19,940 nucleotides of DNA from CAYNRA01 sp964399465 (GTDB lineage: Bacteria > Bacteroidota > Bacteroidia > Cytophagales > Spirosomataceae). Within the stretch, counting starts at the first letter, position 1; each line of letters starts with the position of its first letter. Both the position numbers and the translations under genes were made by a program. The stretch is taken from the NCBI GenBank assembly GCA_964399465.1, contig CAYNRA010000056.1:1-19940 (forward strand). The letters are read 5' to 3'. This document shows positions 14,610-19,940 of the stretch, in pieces. The notes below the pieces were generated by a model, which ran no database searches, was not told the origin of the DNA, and worked only from the letters and a program-made list of their open reading frames with translations.

Positions 14610-16319
14610 ATGGCTATCCTATCTCCACTCATAGATTTAGCTCAAATTTGTGCTGAACTCGGTGTTCAAGATGCAATCCTTTGCCCAGGCTCTAGAAGTG
14701 CAGCCTTAACAATTGCATTTACTGAGCATCCAAAAATTCATTGTCGTGCAGTTCAGGATGAACGAAGCGCAGCATATATAGCACTTGGTATAGCACAAAA
14801 ATCTAAAAAGCCAGTTGTCTTGGTTTGTACTTCTGGAACTGCAGCTTTGAACTTTTCACCAGCTGTTGCTGAAGCTTATTTTTTGGAAGTTCCATTGCTT
14901 GTATTTACAGCGGATAGACCCGTAGAGTGGATACATCAATACGATGGGCAAACGATTTTTCAACAAAATATCTACGGTCAGCACGTCAAGAGGGCCTACC
15001 AATGGCAAGCAGATTACACGAATCACGATACTCAATGGATGTGTAAAAGAACTGCATCAGAGGCGATTCAGCATGCTGTTCAAGAACCTTGTGGCCCTAT
15101 ACATATCAATATTCCTATTCGTGAGCCTTTTTACCCAGAAACAAAAGACTACCCGTTGATTTCAAGTTGTCAGCCTATTCTATGGGACTCTCCCTCTGTT
15201 TCTGTTTCTGAAAAAATAAAAGAAAGAGTAAGGGAGATAGTACAAAGTGGGCAAAAAGTTCTTTTTGCGGTTGGACAACAAGATAATCCTGAACTTTCTG
15301 GAATATTAAGTGAACTTGCACAAATGTATCCTATTCTTGGTGATAGTATAAGTCAAGTAAAAGGTGATGCGTTTATATTATTGCACGACCATTATTTAGG
15401 TTCTATTCCTACTGAACAATTGGTAAGCTTACAGCCTGATATTTTAATCACGACTGAAAAATCATTTATTTCAAAACCTTTCAAACAGTTCGTACGGGCA
15501 AATCCACCCAAAGAACATTGGCATGTACAAATAGGTGATATTCTGAAAGATCCCTTTCAAACTTTGACTTGGCATATCAGCTTACCTCCTGTTTTATTTT
15601 TTAAAGAATTTCAGGTGGCTTCAAAAGAAGGTAGCAATAAAAACGAGAGATATTACCATGAGTGGGTTGGGATAGAAATGAAAGTGAAAGAATCGCTCAT
15701 TCTTTATTATGAGAAATCAAATTCAGATATACTTTTTTCTGAAGCTGATTTGGTGCTTTCATTAGTTTGTTCTGTATCTACTGAAGTTCAACTACATGTT
15801 GGTAACAGCTTGGCTATAAGGTATGTGAATCTATTTTATGGTTTGTCAAACTTTCCATTTATTCATTGTAATCGAGGGACAAGTGGCATTGATGGCTGTG
15901 TGAGTACTGCAGTAGGTGCAGCATATGCTTCTCCCAATGAGCAACATGTTTGCTTGGTTGGAGATATTTCATTTTTATACGATTCAAACGCATTGTGGCA
16001 AAACATATTCCCGTCGAATTTGAAAATAATTGTTTTAAACAATCAAGGTGGAGGTATATTCGGAATGATTCCTGGTCCAGTGGAACAACCTAGTTATACC
16101 GCTTTTTTTCAAACGGGTCACACTTTCCAGATGGAAGGCATTGCTTCGAACTTTCGAATTCCGTACGTATTTGGCAAGTCTGGAGCATTTACACGTAAGG
16201 ACTTACGGGAATTTCTCGAAAATGAGGGAGCTAGGATACTTGAGTTTCACTCAAATTCCGAAGAGAATAAAATGCATGGAAATGAACGAAAAACTCAAAT
16301 AACCTCCCTTTTTAATTAA
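14610..16319 (+). CDS. menD: MenD, SEPHCHC synthase of menaquinone biosynthesis
   Basis: A 569-aa thiamine-diphosphate enzyme that joins 2-oxoglutarate to isochorismate in the menaquinone pathway. The N-terminal PYR domain has CPGSRSAALTIAF (25-37) and the cofactor-activating glutamate E51 in VQDERSAAY. The C-terminal PP domain has the ThDP/Mg motif from GDIS (451-454) to NN (477-478), followed by GGGIFGMIP. The ATG at 14610 gives MAILSPLIDLAQ, the expected start; an upstream GTG lies inside the rpoD terminator. No other men gene is in the window. It converges on the TPR gene, and the two stop codons overlap by 4 nt. Confidence 0.94.
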   Translation: MAILSPLIDLAQICAELGVQDAILCPGSRSAALTIAFTEHPKIHCRAVQDERSAAYIALGIAQKSKKPVVLVCTSGTAALNFSPAVAEAYFLEVPLLVFTADRPVEWIHQYDGQTIFQQNIYGQHVKRAYQWQADYTNHDTQWMCKRTASEAIQHAVQEPCGPIHINIPIREPFYPETKDYPLISSCQPILWDSPSVSVSEKIKERVREIVQSGQKVLFAVGQQDNPELSGILSELAQMYPILGDSISQVKGDAFILLHDHYLGSIPTEQLVSLQPDILITTEKSFISKPFKQFVRANPPKEHWHVQIGDILKDPFQTLTWHISLPPVLFFKEFQVASKEGSNKNERYYHEWVGIEMKVKESLILYYEKSNSDILFSEADLVLSLVCSVSTEVQLHVGNSLAIRYVNLFYGLSNFPFIHCNRGTSGIDGCVSTAVGAAYASPNEQHVCLVGDISFLYDSNALWQNIFPSNLKIIVLNNQGGGIFGMIPGPVEQPSYTAFFQTGHTFQMEGIASNFRIPYVFGKSGAFTRKDLREFLENEGARILEFHSNSEENKMHGNERKTQITSLFN

Positions 16320-17386
16320 GGACATCGGGCTAATTTATCAGACCAATTATCTTGAAGACGTTTTCCTTGTTTGAATGCAAGGCAAGCGTCTTTAGTATTT
16401 TGATTAGCCTCATATGCTTTCCCCAGAAAATAATAGACAAGTTTTGTATCAGGATTTTCTTTTTCAGCTTGTTGTAAATATCGTATTGCTTCTGGAAAAT
16501 TTTTGGTTTGGAGGAAAAAAACGCCTTTGTTTCTTAAATGATAACTATCCTTATAACCCAATTTTTCCGCTTTATCTAAATGGCCTTGGGCTTCAGAAGA
16601 TCGTTGATTTAATAAAAGGTGGAATCCATGATTTGACTGAAAAAGTCCTGAAGTTGGTTCAAGTTCAATGGCTTTTTGCGAGTTAAAGAGTGCAGCTTCA
16701 AATTTTTGCTGAAGCGCATAGACTACACTTAAATTATGATAGGGGAATGGGTTAGAGGTTGTGTATTGAATTGCTTGCAAAAATAACTTTTCAGCGTCAT
16801 TTAAATCATTTTGAAGAAAATAGACAAATCCGAAGTCATTCAAGATTTCTGGATTTTTCGGGTCTTTTTGTACAGCTATTGAAAAAAAAGTCTGGGCCTG
16901 ATCTAGTTTATTGAGCGCGGTCAGATTTTTGGCATGAAGATAATGATAAGAAAGAGAGTCTTTGTAGCGTGTCGAAAGTTCAGAAAGAATTTTTTCAGAA
17001 TCATTTGCTCTGTTTACGATATGTAAAATACGTGCGAGGCTAAATTGAGCTTGAGTAAACTCAGGGTCTACTTCTACCGCTTTTTGGTAGTCAGCTTGTG
17101 CTTCGGTGTACATAGCTCTTTTTTCGTAAATCAGTCCACGGTTTAGATAGGCATCTGCAAAATCAGGTACTTTTTCTATCGCTTCTGTATAAAATCCAAG
17201 TGCTTTATCAGGCTCATTGATGGATACATGGTAATTTGCCCTTTCAAAAAATTCAGCAGCTTCTTGTTTATTTTTATTCGAACATCCATGTAGAATTAGA
17301 ATTGAGAAGAAGAAAATAAAACCTGAAATGGAATTATTTGGAGAAATAATTGATTTATTTTTATTCATATGATAGTAACTATTCAT
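16316..17386 (-). CDS. TPR-repeat lipoprotein
   Basis: A 356-aa (or 350-aa) exported protein. A hydrophobic segment (about 21-33) ends in the lipobox-like LHGC with C35 as the likely lipidated residue, followed by SNKNKQ. The His at -2 is unusual but tolerated. From residue about 43 to the end there are some nine tetratricopeptide repeats of about 34 residues (for example FADAYLNRGLIYEKRAMYTEAQADYQKAVEVDP). It probably sits in the outer or inner membrane facing the periplasm as a protein-binding scaffold; the partner is unknown. Two start ATGs are possible (17386 and 17368); the second gives MNKNKS, a more standard signal peptide. It is divergent from the small gene at 17425. Confidence 0.87.
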   Translation of the reverse strand: MNSYYHMNKNKSIISPNNSISGFIFFFSILILHGCSNKNKQEAAEFFERANYHVSINEPDKALGFYTEAIEKVPDFADAYLNRGLIYEKRAMYTEAQADYQKAVEVDPEFTQAQFSLARILHIVNRANDSEKILSELSTRYKDSLSYHYLHAKNLTALNKLDQAQTFFSIAVQKDPKNPEILNDFGFVYFLQNDLNDAEKLFLQAIQYTTSNPFPYHNLSVVYALQQKFEAALFNSQKAIELEPTSGLFQSNHGFHLLLNQRSSEAQGHLDKAEKLGYKDSYHLRNKGVFFLQTKNFPEAIRYLQQAEKENPDTKLVYYFLGKAYEANQNTKDACLAFKQGKRLQDNWSDKLARCP

Positions 17387-17395
17387 TTAATCTAT

Positions 17396-17403
17396 TAGTT
17401 TTG
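17396..17403 (+). promoter_or_regulatory. Possible -7 element of the 80-aa gene
   Basis: TAGTTTTG matches TAnnTTTG and lies 21 nt before the start codon at 17425. No TTG is found 17-23 nt upstream, so the promoter is supported only by the -7 half. Confidence 0.4.
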
Positions 17404-17424
17404 CCGAAAAATATAATCATCAAC

Positions 17425-17667
17425 ATGAGGCTTATCAAAGAAATTCCCAACGATTTTTGCAAAACAACGGTTTTTTCGTTTAATAACAAATTCATTATCA
17501 AACTTGAAGCTGGAAATTACGAACAGACATTTAAGGTAAGTGAATATGACGTATCGAGTATTGACGAGATTGAGGAAATGCTTGGCGATACTTTTTATAA
17601 AAATGCGATGGAGCGTTTTCGGCAAATGAATGAGGATTTAGAATCTGTTATAGACATGGTAGATTAA
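17425..17667 (+). CDS. Small conserved Bacteroidota protein of unknown function
   Basis: An 80-aa protein starting MRLIKEIPNDFCKTTVFSFN. The ATG at 17425 fits better than an upstream start at 17350, which would place about 25 unrelated residues across the intergenic region and overlap the TPR gene start. The first half is predicted beta-rich (FNNKFIIKLEAGNYEQTFKVSEYDV) and the second an acidic helix (IDEIEEMLGDTFYKNAMERFRQMNEDLESVI). I recall similar short proteins across Bacteroidota genomes but know no function. No signal peptide or metal site is visible. It stands alone, with a strong terminator starting directly at its stop codon. Confidence 0.8.
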   Translation: MRLIKEIPNDFCKTTVFSFNNKFIIKLEAGNYEQTFKVSEYDVSSIDEIEEMLGDTFYKNAMERFRQMNEDLESVIDMVD

Positions 17668-17695
17668 AAAAAGGAGGCCTACGGCCTCCTTTTTT
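17667..17695. terminator. Bidirectional terminator between the 80-aa gene and the M61 peptidase gene
   Basis: A 13-bp perfect stem (17667-17679 with 17683-17695) has a TAC loop, core GGAGGCC/GGCCTCC, and A/T runs on either side giving a U-tract in both directions. It serves the two convergent genes. Confidence 0.92.
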
Positions 17696-17710
17696 GTTTA
17701 TTTTTGATAC

Positions 17711-19519
17711 TTATAAATGCATTAGTTTCGAATTGATGAGTTTCTGTGTTTCTGTTTTATTGGGCAAATGAACCATTTCATAGGCGACAGTCGCATCCCT
17801 TTTGAGAGTTAGCTCATAGGTTAGATTCACTCCAGAGCGTTCCACGATAACCAGTACTTTATCCCCAATTTTTTTATTTGAAAGTGCCTCTTGAATAGTT
17901 GTAAAGGGTTTATTGTCTATTGTAATTAATTTATCATTGACATTTATGCCAGCTTCGTATGCTGCAGTTCCTTTATCAACCCGAACAACTACCCCGTTAG
18001 GTCGAACATTTGCGCCAAATCCAGGTGTTTGTCGCGAGGCGTATTTATCAATCAGTTGCATTCCTGCATATTGGAAAAAATAGTTGTAGTCTATTTGTTC
18101 CGTACCATATACATACTTTGTGAAAAAATCATCTAGTTTTTTATTCGCAATTTTTTCTACTGCCTCTTTGAATTCAGTTTCTGAAAACCCTCTTTTCTTC
18201 TCTTTATAATATGATTTCCATAAATATTTAAATACATCATCTAAATTTTTCTGTCCTTTTGTGCTTCCCAAAATTTCAAGATTAAGAAGCGATCCCAATA
18301 CTCCTCCTTTGGTATAATAGGAAACCGTTGTATTGTTTGAGTTTTCATTTGGTCGGTAAAATTTAATCCATGCGTCCCATGAGGATTCAGACACAGATTG
18401 AATTTGTTGTCCAGGTTGATTTTCAATTTGATTGATAGAGCTAACTAGATCTTCTTTGAATTCTTGCTCTGTGATTACATTTCCACGTCTTAATATATCA
18501 TTTTGGTAGAATGAAGTAAATCCTTCTGATACCCAAAGTAAGGTGGTATAATTTTCTTCATCGTAATTGAAAGGCCCTAACTCAATTGGTCTGATACGTT
18601 TAACATTCCAAAGGTGAAAATATTCATGAGCGATGAGACTGAAGAATCGCTTCATAGATGTCGGACTCTGATATACATTTGGTGATGTTTGGCAGGTTGT
18701 AGAGTAAAGATGTTCCAATCCACCACCAATACCAGGTAAATGATGAATAATAAAGAGGTAACGATCACATGGATGTTCGCCTACAACTGTAGCAGCAGCT
18801 TCTACAGTTGCTTTGTATGTCTTAATTAATTCTGCTTCATCGTATTTTAGATCAACGAGTGCATACATGGCAATTTGGTGTGTAATTCCCATTGATTCGA
18901 ATGTAATAACCTTATGATTTCCAATCTCAATTGGACTGTCTACTAATAAATCGTAATTAGGGACTTTGTAATGCCATTTTCCAATTGGTTCCATCGCTGT
19001 GGATACCGTACTCCATTTTTCGTAAGGCTTCACTTGGATATCCATTGGTTCGTTTACTAATTGGGGTACATATAAGAAAACACTTGCTCCATTCACATAA
19101 CCATGCGTATCATCTATAAAAGATGTACGTACAGTAAGTTCAAAAGCATAAACGTCATACTCAATTACAACCTGATCAGCTCCTGAAAGCGAAACTTCCC
19201 ATGTATTCTTATTGATCTTTTTTGTATTTAAACTTGTGTTTCCACTTTTAGCAGTCAATCTATCTACGTTTTTTGCAAATTCTCTAACAAGATAAGACCC
19301 GGGAGTCCAGACGGGCATTTTTAGCGTTAACTTGTCTTTATTGGTCAATAATGAGGATTTTTGGATATTGGCTATTTTCATTTTGACATGAAAATAATGC
19401 GTTTGTGGATTAGGCATGCTCAATTCATAGCTGGTTGCATATGTTTGAGCGTAGCTTGAAATAGATGTTAAAAGCAAACATGCAGAGAGCAAAATGTGCT
19501 TTATTGTGTTTGATAGCAT
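17711..19519 (-). CDS. M61-family peptidase with PDZ domain, exported
   Basis: A 602-aa metallopeptidase of the M61 (glycyl aminopeptidase-like) family. A signal peptide (hydrophobic core about 8-20) is likely cut after SYA at residue 24. An N-terminal beta domain (about 25-200) precedes the thermolysin-like domain with GIGGGLEH (263-270), the zinc motif HEYFH (H298, E299, H302) followed by WNVKRIRP, and SEGFTSFY with E332 as the probable third ligand. A PDZ domain spans about 500-585 (GVVVRVDKGTAAYEAGINVNDKLITIDN). Architecture and length are normal. It is expected in the periplasm or cell surface; the natural substrate is unknown. The upstream stretch 19520-19731 holds no convincing gene. 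Confidence 0.92.
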   Translation of the reverse strand: MLSNTIKHILLSACLLLTSISSYAQTYATSYELSMPNPQTHYFHVKMKIANIQKSSLLTNKDKLTLKMPVWTPGSYLVREFAKNVDRLTAKSGNTSLNTKKINKNTWEVSLSGADQVVIEYDVYAFELTVRTSFIDDTHGYVNGASVFLYVPQLVNEPMDIQVKPYEKWSTVSTAMEPIGKWHYKVPNYDLLVDSPIEIGNHKVITFESMGITHQIAMYALVDLKYDEAELIKTYKATVEAAATVVGEHPCDRYLFIIHHLPGIGGGLEHLYSTTCQTSPNVYQSPTSMKRFFSLIAHEYFHLWNVKRIRPIELGPFNYDEENYTTLLWVSEGFTSFYQNDILRRGNVITEQEFKEDLVSSINQIENQPGQQIQSVSESSWDAWIKFYRPNENSNNTTVSYYTKGGVLGSLLNLEILGSTKGQKNLDDVFKYLWKSYYKEKKRGFSETEFKEAVEKIANKKLDDFFTKYVYGTEQIDYNYFFQYAGMQLIDKYASRQTPGFGANVRPNGVVVRVDKGTAAYEAGINVNDKLITIDNKPFTTIQEALSNKKIGDKVLVIVERSGVNLTYELTLKRDATVAYEMVHLPNKTETQKLINSKLMHL

Positions 19520-19668
19520 ACTTTTTTGAAGATTTAAATGTGCAATGAAAAACTGGATTATCCGTTTTTAAATTTGAAACTAGCAAAACACTTCGGTATA
19601 TAAAAGAAATATATGCCAAAATGAGACTAATCCTAGTTTTGTTCCTACAATTAGCAATAGGTCAAAAG

Positions 19669-19698
19669 TTGTTGACAAAATTCTTTCTTTTATCTTTG
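19669..19698 (+). promoter_or_regulatory. Promoter of the downstream TPR gene (TTG-N19-TATCTTTG)
   Basis: TTG at 19669-19671 and TATCTTTG at 19691-19698 match the Bacteroidota -33/-7 elements with 19 nt between. A second TTG at 19672 would give 16-nt spacing. The start codon at 19732 is 33 nt after the -7 element, giving a normal leader. Confidence 0.65.
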
Positions 19699-19731
19699 TT
19701 TGTCGAGTTATTTTCAAAAAAAGAGTAATAT

Positions 19732-19940
19732 ATGAATTATAAAAAAATGTGGTTGGGGCTTGGCTTCCTGAGTCTGGCAACGGAAGGAGTAACCCAAAAC
19801 ACACTCACGTATGCTTCCACAGAGTCCATCTATCACAATGGATTAGAGCTCTATGAGAACAAATCATTTACAGCAGCTCGAAAAGAGTTTGAAAATTACC
19901 TTTCTGTATCAGCGCGCTCGTTAAGTCCAAATCATTTTAA
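19732..19940 (+). CDS. Exported TPR-type protein, 3'-truncated by the window edge
   Basis: The first 69 codons of a gene that runs off the window. It starts MNYKKMWLGLGFLSLATEG, which looks like a signal peptide (two Lys, hydrophobic core), then reads GLELYENKSFTAARKEFENYL, the helix pair of a tetratricopeptide repeat. This start is typical of large Bacteroidota secreted or outer-membrane TPR proteins. A good promoter lies just upstream. The full domain structure and function cannot be seen. Confidence 0.75.
   Translation, partial: MNYKKMWLGLGFLSLATEGVTQNTLTYASTESIYHNGLELYENKSFTAARKEFENYLSVSARSLSPNHF

Noticed and set aside
17350..17424. Longer version of the 80-aa protein starting at 17350
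   Set aside because: The extra residues are encoded by the intergenic region and the start of the divergent TPR gene, and would precede the -7 element at 17396.
19621..19728. A 35-codon hydrophobic reading frame (MRLILVLFLQLAIGQ...) just before the last gene
   Set aside because: It looks like a signal peptide or small membrane protein, but the best promoter for the downstream gene lies inside it and there is no ribosome binding site. Chance is more likely; ribosome profiling could test it.
1..19940. Mobile elements, prophage, defence, toxin-antitoxin or biosynthetic systems
   Set aside because: No transposase, integrase, Cas, restriction, toxin or synthase genes were recognised on either strand. 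The content is ordinary core genome.

Overview
The window is an AT-rich chromosomal segment of a member of the Bacteroidota. Several independent signs support this. Promoter candidates fit the phylum's TTG / TAnnTTTG pattern (best cases at 1076-1106, 8920-8950 on the minus strand, and 19669-19698). The primary sigma factor is the short form of 287 aa. Visible Shine-Dalgarno sequences are few. There is a secreted M43 protease with a tail resembling a type IX secretion signal, an M61 peptidase, a Bacteroidota-type LptF/LptG permease, and an rpsO-pnp-rpoD order. I cannot fix class or family from the sequence alone.

Layout. 1-191: two tandem tRNA-Lys(UUU) genes (the first cut by the window edge) ending at a bidirectional terminator shared with a minus-strand short-chain dehydrogenase. 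1118-4232: rlmD (+) and dnaB (-) converge on a 21-bp terminator hairpin. 4457-8778: a tight plus-strand run of phoH, an M43 metalloprotease, dCMP deaminase, ACP phosphodiesterase and holA, with junctions of -20, +5, +3 and -4 nt, very likely one operon. 8812-8901: minus-strand remains of two different tRNAs (initiator Met and an unidentified one) joined across a 10-N gap, with a good promoter and terminator. 9051-10959: a START-like protein and an LptF/LptG permease. 11013-14529: rpsO, pnp, rpoD. 14610-17386: menD converging on a TPR lipoprotein. 17425-19519: a small conserved protein and an M61 peptidase. 19732 to the edge: the start of a second secreted TPR protein.

Functional picture. This is core housekeeping: replication (DnaB, HolA), dNTP supply (dCMP deaminase), translation and RNA turnover (tRNAs, S15, PNPase, RlmD, PhoH), transcription (sigma), envelope building (LPS export permease, lipoprotein, secreted peptidases) and menaquinone synthesis (MenD). 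I see no insertion sequence, prophage, CRISPR array, toxin-antitoxin pair or biosynthetic cluster, and no convincing undescribed system. No stretch longer than about 225 bases lacks a gene.

The most informative observations concern the assembly. There are four N-gaps. Three damage features: the dnaB gap breaks frame and hides the true C-terminus, the pnp gap separates two versions of the same codons, and the tRNA gap fuses halves of two different tRNAs. The fourth, in rpoD, is consistent with a true missing length of 10 nt.
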